Positions 1 to 6,459 are shown, counted from the first letter of the stretch. The stretch: DNA of 8,229 bases from Ignavibacteria bacterium (GCA_005877655.1 VBOC01000119.1:1-8229); one strand, 5' to 3'. The notes: generated by a model from the sequence alone, not told the origin. Translations and numbers: made by a program.

Positions 1-293
1 AGGGCCGGGGGACTGGAGAGCTTCACCGAGACCGTGCACAAGCCGGACATCACATTCGTATACAGCCATGCAGTCTGCGACCTGGTGAGGGGACCGATGA
101 TCGAGGTGTCATTCCGGTCCAGGCGTCGGAGGATCATATTGACGCCCGTATGGGCGATGTTGCGCGCGTTGGTATATTTGTCAAATCCGCTCACGTTCTC
201 GATCAATCCCGTCTTGGATCGGTTGAGTGTGTAGCCCACGATGCCGACGGTTAACGACAAGCCCAAAACAATCACAAGTGCAAGTCTTCCCAT
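1..293 (-). CDS. Minor pilin-like protein, MshP/PilX-like, 3' end outside window
   Basis: The frame starts at the ATG at 291-293 and stays open to the left edge, giving 97 complete codons. The start follows a strong ribosome binding site (GAGGAG, 301-306) seven bases upstream. It lies only 15 bp after the stop of the preceding gene, so the two are almost certainly co-transcribed. The N-terminus MGRLALVIVLGLSLTVGIVG is a two-residue leader ending in Gly and then one hydrophobic helix with no charged residue in it. The next part (NARNIAHTGVNMILRRLDR, about residues 43-61) resembles the start of PilX/MshP-type minor pilins, where an A-x-x-A-x-x-G-x-x-x-A-like helix follows the membrane segment. 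Family placement is inference from this weak pattern and from being third in a D-O-P-like gene order. It is probably a component of the pilus tip or priming complex. Confidence 0.65.
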   Translation of the reverse strand, partial: MGRLALVIVLGLSLTVGIVGYTLNRSKTGLIENVSGFDKYTNARNIAHTGVNMILRRLDRNDTSIIGPLTRSQTAWLYTNVMSGLCTVSVKLSSPPA

Positions 294-308
294 GTGCCAC
301 CTCCTCGA

Positions 309-890
309 TTAGAGATTTCTCGGATAAATAAGCTTTTGATAGAATGTCGATATGTAGCTCGGCCCACCCGTCCGCGATGTGTCGAAGGGCTCGGGGCTCT
401 CAAGCGTCAGGTATATGCGAACGGATTTGATGCTGTCCCGAAGCGAACCCGTCACCGGGGCGCCCAGGAGCGAATCATTGCCATTATAGTATGACAGCTT
501 GAATCGCGTCACGCTGAAATTGATGAACACCTGCGTCGTGTTCTCGAACCGGTAGAGCGCCCGGTCGCGCGGATTTGTCGACGAGGGGACCATGGTGCCC
601 AGATTGTACTCGACGCTGTCCCTGCGCCCGGGGATGTTGAACAGGTTTGAATAAAATTTGATCCTCGCAGTCTCCGCGATCGCGATGATCCCCGGCTTCG
701 AAACGGCATATCCCATTTTGTAAAGGTCGAACTCGAAGATCCGCGAGAGCTGGATCGACTGCGAATGGAGATTGAGCTCCGTCAGCCCTTTGTATGTTTC
801 CTGGCTCATGTTGATGTTAATGCCCATGACCATCAGGATAAGCATCCCAACCATGACAAGCGCGCCGACAATATCCATCAGGACAGCCAT
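309..890 (-). CDS. Minor pilin-like protein, MshO/PilW/GspJ-like
   Basis: This is a 193-residue protein with one N-terminal membrane helix (about residues 7-26, rich in Val, Met, Leu, Ile) and a globular remainder. After the helix comes a segment of the PilW/GspJ type: a long helix (SIQLSRIFEFDLYKMGYAV, about 44-62), then a stretch with repeated beta-like pattern and the words IKFYSNL and VEYNLG, which recall the I-x-F-x-S-D and V-x-Y-x-L pattern of PilW-like minor pilins. Unlike its neighbours it has no Gly just before the helix; the sequence begins MAVLMDIVGALVMVG, with Asp6, so processing by a prepilin peptidase is uncertain. The ATG at 888-890 has GGATTGAG upstream. The gene lies 69 bp after the MshD-like gene and 15 bp before the MshP-like one. 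Function is inferred from fold pattern and context only. Confidence 0.7.
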   Translation of the reverse strand: MAVLMDIVGALVMVGMLILMVMGININMSQETYKGLTELNLHSQSIQLSRIFEFDLYKMGYAVSKPGIIAIAETARIKFYSNLFNIPGRRDSVEYNLGTMVPSSTNPRDRALYRFENTTQVFINFSVTRFKLSYYNGNDSLLGAPVTGSLRDSIKSVRIYLTLESPEPFDTSRTGGPSYISTFYQKLIYPRNL

Positions 891-959
891 AATCTCAATC
901 CAGTACGTTGCTGAATAAATCGGCCGGTAAACCGGCCGGTGCTCGTTCCGCTCTCACCG

Positions 960-1544
960 CTAGAAATACCGGCGGTAGACGGAGACGTCGGACAATTGTA
1001 CGCAGTACTTTCCTGCCCATTGGTCGTAAGGAACGCCCGGGGGATACATGTTACGGTGCCGCACCGTAACCACGACCTTCTTGTAAAAGGTCTGCGTCGC
1101 CGATTTCTGATCCGGATTCGACTCGGACGCATAATAGACGCTATCGATGATCGAGAACGGCCCCATGCTCGATGCGAAGGCAACCCGGCGATAAGCGTTG
1201 TAATCATCGACGTCGTTATAGTACTTCAATGACCGATAGGGCACGGCGGTGTCCGGCGGTTCCGGCAGGGGAACGTTGCTCGATTCGGTCCCGGACGGCC
1301 CGAGAGACCCCGCCGGGGTGAATTTGGTCGAGTCATAGATTTTCGTTCCGTTGGCCGTCACCGCGTCGAAGGCGTTCGCAAGTACCTCGTCGAGCATGGA
1401 TTGGGCAAGAGAGACGACGTTGAGATCCGCTTCAGTCTCAAGCATCGTGGCCGTCTTGTTCACTATCATCGAATTGATCGATAGGGCCACAAGCGACAAT
1501 AGCGCAAGCGCCCCCAGGACCAATAGCATTTGACCGGTATTCAT
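960..1544 (-). CDS. Minor pilin-like protein, MshD/PilV/GspI-like
   Basis: This is a 194-residue protein. The leader is MNTG and the hydrophobic helix begins directly (QMLLVLGALALLSLVALSI). The following segment LNVVSLAQSMLDEVLANAFD (about 41-60) matches the helix of PilV/GspI/MshD-type minor pilins, in which an Ala-x-x-Leu-x-x-E motif precedes a Phe-Asp. Further on, YYNDVDDYNAYRRV resembles the F-D-D-V-D-D-Y word that I associate with MshD. The mature protein, if cut after Gly4, would have Val rather than Glu at position 5. The start at 1542-1544 has a good ribosome binding site (AGGAAA, 1548-1553). The gene begins a three-gene run of minor pilins, 258 bp downstream of the ATPase. Placement as MshD-like is moderately sure; a role in filament initiation is inferred from the family. 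Confidence 0.72.
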   Translation of the reverse strand: MNTGQMLLVLGALALLSLVALSINSMIVNKTATMLETEADLNVVSLAQSMLDEVLANAFDAVTANGTKIYDSTKFTPAGSLGPSGTESSNVPLPEPPDTAVPYRSLKYYNDVDDYNAYRRVAFASSMGPFSIIDSVYYASESNPDQKSATQTFYKKVVVTVRHRNMYPPGVPYDQWAGKYCVQLSDVSVYRRYF

Positions 1545-1802
1545 CGATTTCCTATTTGTCGCTTACAAACTACGCCGGAAATGCGCGAATCTCAATGGGG
1601 CTGTGAGCAGGGTCAAGGGGAAAAATGCCTGCAACGGGAGAAGGGGCGGTTCCTCCTCCTGCAGTTCTTCGTCAGGAATGGCGGAATCGGGCTTTTATGC
1701 GTGCTATTCGCTACCGCGTGATGATGCGGGAATTCGTTTGGATGGGAAGATCCCGCCCGCTCTTGGGGTCTGCTACGATTACAAAGGCTGGCAGGGTGGG
1801 GA
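1545..1802. other. 258-bp intergenic spacer between ATPase and minor pilins
   Basis: No convincing gene is seen here. Several short overlapping frames are open on the plus strand across most of it, and on the minus strand a frame just after the ATPase stop reads FVIVADPKSGRDLPIQTNSR before a stop. None has a start with good context or a recognisable domain. The base just before the MshD-like start is the AGGAAA ribosome binding site. The openness of several frames at once looks more like a dispersed intergenic repeat or a decayed sequence than a gene, but this cannot be decided from one copy. Confidence 0.35.
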
Positions 1803-3587
1803 CTAGTCTTCCGTGGTCGTGGCGATAATCTCTTCGAGCGTGGTCACTCCCTGCATCATCCGTTCCATGCCCGATCGGCGCAGCGTCCACATGCCGTCCT
1901 TGGTGGCCTGCGAGCGAATCGCATTCTCGTCGATTTCCTGGCCGGAGCTCACCACGATCTGCTGGATCTCACGGGTAAAGTAAAGCGCCTCGTGAATCGC
2001 CGCGCGCCCCTTCCAGCCGCCGCTGCATTTGTCGCAGCCGATGGCCTCATAGAAGGTGGATCTCCGCATCATTTCCTCCGTGAACCCGAACTTGATGTAG
2101 ATGTCGTGATCCTTGGTCTTCATCTCCATCGGTTTCTTGCACTCCAGGCAGAGCGTGCGGACGAGCCGCTGTGCGACCACGATGTTGATGGCGTAGGCGA
2201 TAAGGAACGGTTCGACTCCCATCTTATACAGTCGCGTGACCGCGCTGGGGGCGTCGTTCGTGTGAAGCGTGGAGAACGTCAGGTGGCCCGTATTTGCCAG
2301 TTTGATCGCGATTTCCGCCGTGATCTTATCGCGCATCTCTCCCACGAGCACGATATCGGGGTCGTGCCGCAGGATGCCCCGGATCGCCTGGTCGAAATCC
2401 ATTTTCGGGCCGATCTTCAGCTGGCGGGCGCCTTTAATGATGTACTCGACAGGCTCTTCCACCGTAAGCACGTTGAGCGTCGGGTCGATCACCTGGTGAA
2501 GGGCCGCGATCAGGGTCGTGCTCTTTCCGCTTCCGGTCGGTCCGGTGAGTATCACGATACCCTGGGGTTTCGAAATCGCTTTATAAAAAAAGTCTTTCGC
2601 AGGTCCCTGCAATCCGAGCTTGTTCAGGTCTGTGATCACCTTCCGGTTGTCGAGCACGCGTATGACGATGCTTTCGAACTTGTGCTTGATGTCGACGCCC
2701 ACGATCGGCATGATCGAGACGCGGAAACGGATCTGCTGGCCGTCGATCATCCGCTGGATGAATCCGTCCTGGCTGGACTCGCGCTCAAAGCGGTCGACAT
2801 TTTTTGATCGGTCCTTCACGACGGCGGCGATCGCCTCGGGCATCGTGCTTTCCTGGACGTACCACTGGATAAGATTGCCGTCGATCCTGAAGAAGAACTC
2901 GGTCCGGTTCCCTTCCTTGCCTATGATATGAACGTCGCTTGCACCCTGCCTGACCGCTTCCACGAGGAGCCCCTCGACCAGGTTGACGAGCGCGCTCTTG
3001 CTGATCTCGCTTTCCAGCGCCTCCTCGTCGAGAAGGGCCTCTTCGTCCACCGCGATGTCGATCTCGGAAGTCGAGACAAGTTTCAGGAACTCGTTTTCCA
3101 GTTGAATAACCTGCTCCATCAACCCCTCGAGCTCCTTCCGGCGGCAGTAGCAGACTTCGTACTTCTTGACGCCGAAATGGCGTGCGATAACGGGGATGTT
3201 ACGGTCCGTGGGATCGCAGGCGATGACGATGAGCTTGTCGGGCTGCTTTTCATCGAGCCGGAGGGGAAGGACTTTCGTCTGGATCAGAAGATCTTTATAA
3301 TTATCCGGCAGGACGTCGAGATACTTCTTGATGAATTCGATTCGCTCGATGTTCAGGACTTCGTCGTTGAGGTGGATCTCGCGAAACGCATAGAGGGACG
3401 CCACCTCGCTAAACACAGCGTCGTGGTCGACGTTGAAGTCTTTGACGAGGATCTGCCCGAGGTTCCGCCGCGTTTTCTTTTCTTCGCTATCCCGAACCTG
3501 GAGGGATTTTTCCAGGGTCTCGTAGTCGACGATCCCCTTCTTCAGGAGTGTGTAGCCGATCTTATCGGTTATATCTACATCCGGCAT
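1803..3587 (-). CDS. Type IV pilus / type II secretion assembly ATPase (GspE/PilB/MshE family)
   Basis: This is a 594-residue hexameric-type ATPase that would power filament assembly from the cytoplasmic face. An N-terminal GspE_N/MshEN-like domain covers about residues 5-160, followed by an acidic linker (about 172-195). The N2/C1 domains contain Walker A GPTGSGKST (349-357), the Asp box TVEEPVEY (375-382), Walker B DPDIVLVGEMRD (409-420) and the His box TGHLTFSTLHTND (433-445). A zinc-type four-cysteine site is complete (C480, C483, C518, C521). Length is normal for PilB/GspE. The four cysteines favour an assembly ATPase over a PilT retraction ATPase, which lacks them. The Asp box has Glu-Glu where Glu-Asp is usual. 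The two MshEN-like repeats lack the usual Arg and Gln. The start at 3585-3587 has only a weak GGA upstream. It lies 170 bp downstream of the platform gene. Confidence 0.95.
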   Translation of the reverse strand: MPDVDITDKIGYTLLKKGIVDYETLEKSLQVRDSEEKKTRRNLGQILVKDFNVDHDAVFSEVASLYAFREIHLNDEVLNIERIEFIKKYLDVLPDNYKDLLIQTKVLPLRLDEKQPDKLIVIACDPTDRNIPVIARHFGVKKYEVCYCRRKELEGLMEQVIQLENEFLKLVSTSEIDIAVDEEALLDEEALESEISKSALVNLVEGLLVEAVRQGASDVHIIGKEGNRTEFFFRIDGNLIQWYVQESTMPEAIAAVVKDRSKNVDRFERESSQDGFIQRMIDGQQIRFRVSIMPIVGVDIKHKFESIVIRVLDNRKVITDLNKLGLQGPAKDFFYKAISKPQGIVILTGPTGSGKSTTLIAALHQVIDPTLNVLTVEEPVEYIIKGARQLKIGPKMDFDQAIRGILRHDPDIVLVGEMRDKITAEIAIKLANTGHLTFSTLHTNDAPSAVTRLYKMGVEPFLIAYAINIVVAQRLVRTLCLECKKPMEMKTKDHDIYIKFGFTEEMMRRSTFYEAIGCDKCSGGWKGRAAIHEALYFTREIQQIVVSSGQEIDENAIRSQATKDGMWTLRRSGMERMMQGVTTLEEIIATTTED

Positions 3588-3757
3588 TCAATTCCAATAG
3601 AAAATGGTACGAACGGCGCCATGTGTCTCGATCAATCGATGGTTTGCCGGGGCCTCGGTGGCCGAGGCCCCCGTTGCCGAGGTCCCGGGCCCGAAGTCGG
3701 AAGAGGGACCTGCGCACGCGCGACAACCGGATCCTTCTCCCGACTTCGCCGGAACAA
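3588..3757 (-). other. Hairpin-rich spacer between platform and ATPase genes
   Basis: Two strong inverted repeats lie in this 170-bp gap. The first pairs 3692-3700 (CGAAGTCGG) with 3740-3748 (CCGACTTCG), and the pairing can be extended inward by about eight more positions with one mismatch. The second is a perfect 10-bp stem, GGGGCCTCGG (3649-3658) with CCGAGGCCCC (3662-3671), around a three-base loop. Neither is followed on the minus strand by a T-tract, so they do not look like intrinsic terminators. They could shield the mRNA between the two cistrons from decay or separate their expression; that is inference. Confidence 0.6.
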
Positions 3758-4411
3758 TTAACCCGCGCCGGGATTCGTGCTCGGGTGAAACGTCGCCGTC
3801 TCCGAAGAAACCAGCGTCAGCATCGTCAGGACGACCATGATGATCAAACTGATCCAGAGCTGGATGAAATCGATTGCGTTCCGCATCTTATAGGTCGTCT
3901 CCTTCTCGTAATACTCGGCGAGCTGGAGAGCGGTATGCTTCACCGTGCCCGTTTCGGCGCCCGAGTGGAGGCGGGAAATGGCGGTTTTCGTGAAGACTCC
4001 GGATGCTTCGAACGCCTCGGTAATCCCCGCGCCCTTCTCGACCATCATCGGAATTGCGATCGTTTTCACCTGATGCTCCATGTACTTGTTGCCGCACGCC
4101 TCGCTCGCCATCTTGATGACGTCGATGTTTTCGCCTGCCCCGCTGTAGAGGGCGTAGAACACGCGGCAAAAGATTTCGATCGCGGTCTTGTGCATGAGGG
4201 GGCCGATGACAGGTACTTTCCACATGTACTTATCCCTCACGAACCGTCCGCGCTCCGTCGTAAAAAATCGAATGGCGAGGAGCGTCGGCAAGAGCACGGC
4301 GATGAGGAGGATGACGATATTATTCTGAAGGAACCCGCTCATCTGAAGAGTGGCATACGTCATGGGGAACTGCCTCATGTCGATCTTCAGGCGTACGAAC
4401 ACCTCCGCCAT
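3758..4411 (-). CDS. GspF/PilC-type pilus platform protein, C-terminal part (frameshifted from upstream piece)
   Basis: This frame carries the second half of a GspF/PilC inner-membrane platform protein, which couples the ATPase to pilin assembly. Counting from the ATG at 4411, there is a membrane helix at about 32-50, the second cytoplasmic T2SSF domain at about 60-175, with the family's AGENIDVIKMASEACGN and SGAETGTV words, and a last membrane helix at about 182-201 near the C-terminus. The first residues (MAEVFVRLKIDMRQFPMTYA) are clearly internal to the family, not a real N-terminus. The frame is open further upstream and reads IYYVGFIFPG just before this Met, so the start given here is nominal. 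The N-terminal half is in a different frame at 4387-5067. If the sequence is right, this piece alone is unlikely to be functional; an assembly or sequencing error is the main alternative. Confidence 0.75.
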   Translation of the reverse strand: MAEVFVRLKIDMRQFPMTYATLQMSGFLQNNIVILLIAVLLPTLLAIRFFTTERGRFVRDKYMWKVPVIGPLMHKTAIEIFCRVFYALYSGAGENIDVIKMASEACGNKYMEHQVKTIAIPMMVEKGAGITEAFEASGVFTKTAISRLHSGAETGTVKHTALQLAEYYEKETTYKMRNAIDFIQLWISLIIMVVLTMLTLVSSETATFHPSTNPGAG

Positions 4412-5067
4412 GCCCGGAAAAATAAACCCGACGTAGTATATGCAGCGCTCTTGAGGTTCCTCTTGAACTCGGCCCGGCGCTCGAGGAACTTGGCGGTGCT
4501 GTCGTAGATCTCGGCCATGTTGCCGCTCTTCGAGGCAAGCCCGAGCATGTGGGCAGTGAAGCGGCCGAGCACGCCTTCCTGCTTGATGAAGACTTTCTCG
4601 CTGTCCTTCCCCTGCTTCAGCTCGTTGTTGATTTCCCGGATCGCATCCCGCAGCGTCTTGTTCGTGATGTCGTTGACCATGAGCTGGAGGATTTCATTGA
4701 ACGGAAGTTTCTGCCGTATCAGGTCTGCGCTCACCCTCACGAACGTGACGATCTCCGCGGTGGGCGGCTTGAGCTTGAACTCCATCATTTTCTTCTTGAC
4801 GCTCAGAACCCGGAAGCCCATCTTCGAGAGAGCGTCCTGCACCTCTTCCTTGGTGAAGGCCTTCTGCTCCCCGAGGACCGGCTTTTCGGCTCCGCGCTGG
4901 ACTTTATACAAAAACGTTGCCCGGGGCAGAACCCTGATGATCCTGAATTTGCGCTGCGTCGCCATCTGGTGCGCTTTCGCCTTCGCGGCGCGGGGGTTCT
5001 CCGCCTCGATGACGCCCTGGACCGGCTTGCCTACCGCCGATATACCCTCGATCCGAAACTCAGCCAT
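4387..5067 (-). CDS. GspF/PilC-type pilus platform protein, N-terminal part (broken by frameshift)
   Basis: This is the start of the platform gene. Residues 1-95 hold what look like two tandem copies of the small N-terminal GspF motif (G-x-x-x-G-x-I-x-A-E-N near 13-24, and A-x-x-K-E-E-V near 70-76 followed by GFRVLSVKK). The first T2SSF cytoplasmic domain runs from about 105 to 207 (VSADLIRQKLPFNEILQLM, then LASKSGNMAEIYDSTAKFL and ERRAEFKRNLKSA). After Ala208 the frame runs into 18 unrelated residues and stops, exactly where the first membrane helix should begin. The rest of the protein is at 3758-4411 in another frame. The start is well supported: GGAG at 5075-5078 is seven bases upstream of the ATG, and a TATAAT-like promoter lies about 90 bp upstream. 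No alternative start fits the family better. Confidence 0.8.
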   Translation of the reverse strand: MAEFRIEGISAVGKPVQGVIEAENPRAAKAKAHQMATQRKFRIIRVLPRATFLYKVQRGAEKPVLGEQKAFTKEEVQDALSKMGFRVLSVKKKMMEFKLKPPTAEIVTFVRVSADLIRQKLPFNEILQLMVNDITNKTLRDAIREINNELKQGKDSEKVFIKQEGVLGRFTAHMLGLASKSGNMAEIYDSTAKFLERRAEFKRNLKSAAYTTSGLFFRAWRRCSYA

Positions 5068-5158
5068 ATCGTAACTCCATATTGGTTATAAACTTCATCA
5101 TCATTTTCCCCGGCGGACCGCAGCCCCAATCTCTCCGGATAGCCTGCTTCCGCCCCCT

Positions 5159-5164
5159 ATTATA
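5159..5164 (-). promoter_or_regulatory. Possible -10 promoter element for platform-ATPase transcript
   Basis: On the minus strand the hexamer is a perfect TATAAT in the context TTCTATAATAGGG, about 90 bp upstream of the platform-gene ATG and about 70 bp downstream of an intrinsic terminator. That is where a fresh promoter would be needed. The hexamer 17 bp upstream (TGATGG) is a poor match to TTGACA, and this lineage may not use that consensus, so the call rests on position and the -10 match only. Confidence 0.35.
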
Positions 5165-5235
5165 GAACGGTTTTAACGTAACCATCATAGCAACTAGAAT
5201 CAACAGGGATGTGAGATACGTTACATTTTCCGGAC

Positions 5236-5297
5236 AAAAAAAAGACCTTGCCGGGCAAAGAGCTTTCCGATCTCTCCCTGCCTCCGGCAAAGGTCTT
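5236..5297 (-). terminator. Strong intrinsic terminator after pilin array
   Basis: On the minus strand, AAGACCTTTGCCGG (5284-5297) can pair with CCGGCAAGGTCTT (5242-5254) with a single bulged base. The downstream arm runs into a continuous T-tract (5236-5243). The loop is about 29 bases. This is a textbook Rho-independent terminator for transcription coming from the pilin genes. It separates them from the platform and ATPase genes. Confidence 0.85.
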
Positions 5298-5463
5298 CAG
5301 AATGACGATGTCTGGAACACAGGCCCCCGTGGGGGCGCCGATATCCGTCCCTGCATCCTCCGGGAGGTCCCTGCACACCCGGGCTCGCCCCGGCATTGTC
5401 AGAGTTGGCTCGAACCGTTCGAGCCCGCCCCGACCTTCTCGAGCAGGGACTTCCCGGGTGTCG
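5298..5463 (-). other. Structured 3' untranslated region downstream of pilin A (candidate RNA element)
   Basis: This 166-bp stretch between the pilin A stop and the terminator has no gene but is dense in inverted repeats. GCCCCC/GGGGGC lies at 5323-5336 and CCTC/GAGG at 5357-5367. ACACCCGGG (5375-5383) matches CCCGGGTGT (5453-5461), and GGCTCGAA/TTCGAGCC is at 5407-5425. GTCCCTGC (inside direct repeats at 5347-5355 and 5367-5375) matches GCAGGGAC (5443-5450). The last pair crosses the ACACCCGGG pair, so the two are either alternatives or a pseudoknot. With the terminator it could be a stabilising 3' end or a 3'-derived small RNA; that part is speculation. Confidence 0.45.
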
Positions 5464-5841
5464 CTACCAGCCTACGTACGTTACGGACGTCTTGCCCGTA
5501 TCGTCAGCAGTGCATGTGGCAACCCACGCCGTATTGATCGACGAGGTCCCGGTAATTCCGCACGAATTTGACGCTACGGTGCCCAATGCGAACGTGCCAT
5601 TGTCATCCTTCGCCATCTTCGACGGAATTGAATATCCGACGTACGAGCCGCCGCCGCCACCCATCGTGGTCGGGCGGATCTTGTACTGGTATGAATTGGC
5701 TGCAACGTTCACGAGGCTGGCCGTTACGCCGTCCTTGTTCGCCTGCGTGCTGTGCGCGCCAAACTGCGAAATCCCGACGGCAATCGCGATACCGACGATG
5801 ATGACGCCCAGGATTATGAGTAGAAGCTGCTGCTGTCCCAT
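5464..5841 (-). CDS. Pilin-like subunit A (tandem paralogue)
   Basis: This 125-residue protein starts MGQQQLLLIILGVIIVGI: a two-residue leader ending in Gly, then a membrane helix to about residue 24. The outer part has QYKIRPTTMGGGGGSYVGY (52-70), KDDNGT (78-83) and a C-terminal TADDTGKTSVTYVGW. It carries two cysteines, C94 and C110, likely to form a disulfide. It is about 91% identical to subunit C by hand count (114/125). The start is fixed by conservation with the paralogues and by GAGGAT (5849-5854). As the last gene before the terminator it should end a pilin transcript. The short hydrophobic N-terminus and the neighbouring motor genes argue for a filament subunit. It is not a standard pilin, because Glu5 is absent. 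Alternatives are a small membrane-anchored surface protein unrelated to pili. Confidence 0.85.
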   Translation of the reverse strand: MGQQQLLLIILGVIIVGIAIAVGISQFGAHSTQANKDGVTASLVNVAANSYQYKIRPTTMGGGGGSYVGYSIPSKMAKDDNGTFALGTVASNSCGITGTSSINTAWVATCTADDTGKTSVTYVGW

Positions 5842-5906
5842 GGTGCTGATCCTCTATTGTTGTTGATGGTTATTTGATTTATCGTTCGTACTACAAAATT
5901 TCTTAT

Positions 5907-5921
5907 GCCCCCAGCCGGGGC
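5907..5921 (-). other. Small GC hairpin between pilin B and pilin A
   Basis: GCCCC pairs with GGGGC around a five-base loop, ten bases after the pilin B stop. On the minus strand it is followed by ATAAGAAATTTTG. The T-run is short and displaced, so this could be a weak terminator or simply a 3'-end stabiliser. It matters because similar structures recur in the spacers of this array. Confidence 0.35.
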
Positions 5922-5931
5922 CTGCGCCCGT

Positions 5932-6309
5932 TCACCATCCTGCATATGTCACCGATGTGTGGCCTGAATCGTCAGCGGTCATCGTGGCTACCCATGACGT
6001 ATTCATACTTGAAGTCCCCGTAAATACGACCTGCGTTGACGATATGGAGCTGATGGCATACGTGCCGTTGTCGTCTTTCAGCATTTTCGCCGGGACGCTG
6101 TAGCCCGTATACGCGGGCCTGCCCCCTCCCAGGGAGGTGGGTCGAATTTTGTATTGATATGCATCGGATGCGATTCCCGTCAGACCGGCAGTTATTCCAT
6201 CCTTGTTCGACTCGGAGCTGCTCGCCCCGAAAAAAGTTATTCCTACTGCGATAGCGATCGCCACGATAATGAGACCGAGTATGACAAGCAGTAGTTGCTG
6301 TTGACCCAT
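5932..6309 (-). CDS. Pilin-like subunit B (tandem paralogue)
   Basis: This is a 125-residue paralogue with N-terminus MGQQQLLLVILGLIIVAI and the shared QYKIRPT, GGG, KDDNGTYAI and TSVTYAGW words. Hand alignment to subunit A is gap-free and gives about two-thirds identity. It lacks both cysteines: the A/C positions 94 and 110 are Val and Met here. The ribosome binding site is poor (GGGA about ten bases upstream), weaker than those of A and C. An intrinsic-terminator-like hairpin ends about 28 bp upstream of the ATG, so this gene is probably expressed by readthrough or at a lower level. It lies between the two most similar paralogues, A and C. It is probably a minor or alternative filament subunit, by inference from family and context. 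Confidence 0.83.
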   Translation of the reverse strand: MGQQQLLLVILGLIIVAIAIAVGITFFGASSSESNKDGITAGLTGIASDAYQYKIRPTSLGGGRPAYTGYSVPAKMLKDDNGTYAISSISSTQVVFTGTSSMNTSWVATMTADDSGHTSVTYAGW

Positions 6310-6336
6310 TCAATTAGTCCCGCGATTCCCATTCTT

Positions 6337-6389
6337 AAAAATGCCGCCGTGAGTAAGGAGCGAACTGCGATCTACCTTATCCCGGCGGC
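6337..6389 (-). terminator. Intrinsic terminator / attenuator between pilin C and pilin B
   Basis: On the minus strand, GCCGCCG (6383-6389) pairs with CGGCGGC (6343-6349), and an inner TAAGG (6375-6379) pairs with CCTTA (6354-6358). The structure is followed at once by ATTTTTAA, giving a five-T tract at 6337-6341. It ends less than 30 bp before the pilin B ATG. It would end most transcripts from pilins D and C and let through a fraction into B and A, setting relative amounts, unless B has its own promoter. Confidence 0.6.
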
Positions 6390-6408
6390 GCATCTGCAAT
6401 CCAAAGTT

Positions 6409-6459
6409 GTAAGCCGGGGCAGCGAGATCCATATCGGGGCCCGCTGCCTTTTGGCTTAC
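6409..6459 (-). other. Two-tier hairpin just after pilin C stop
   Basis: On the minus strand the outer stem GTAAGCC/GGCTTAC (6453-6459 with 6409-6415) encloses an inner stem GGCAGCG/CGCTGCC (6442-6448 with 6418-6424), separated by a small internal loop (AAAA against CC). Both stems are perfect. There is no T-tract after it. It starts six bases after the pilin C stop codon, a position suited to protecting the 3' end of an abundant mRNA. Confidence 0.55.

Noticed and set aside
1992..2807. Long plus-strand frame (271 codons) opposite the ATPase
   Set aside because: It is the antisense shadow of the conserved ATPase core, including its Walker motifs, and has no domain or ribosome binding site of its own.
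4387..4450. Programmed ribosomal frameshift in the platform gene
   Set aside because: About 15 residues of the first membrane helix seem to be missing as well, so a shift alone would not make a normal protein. No slippery heptamer with a following structure was evident at the junction.
2928..4507. Two long plus-strand frames (277 and 319 codons) opposite the ATPase start and the platform gene
   Set aside because: They cross the hairpin spacer and lie antisense to conserved protein sequence; compositional side effects of a GC-rich gene.
4517..5091. Plus-strand frames opposite the platform gene
   Set aside because: Antisense shadows; the minus-strand product matches GspF domains.
5060..5396. 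Short minus-strand frames over the terminator and platform promoter
   Set aside because: They read through the terminator stem and T-tract and have no start context; noncoding by position.
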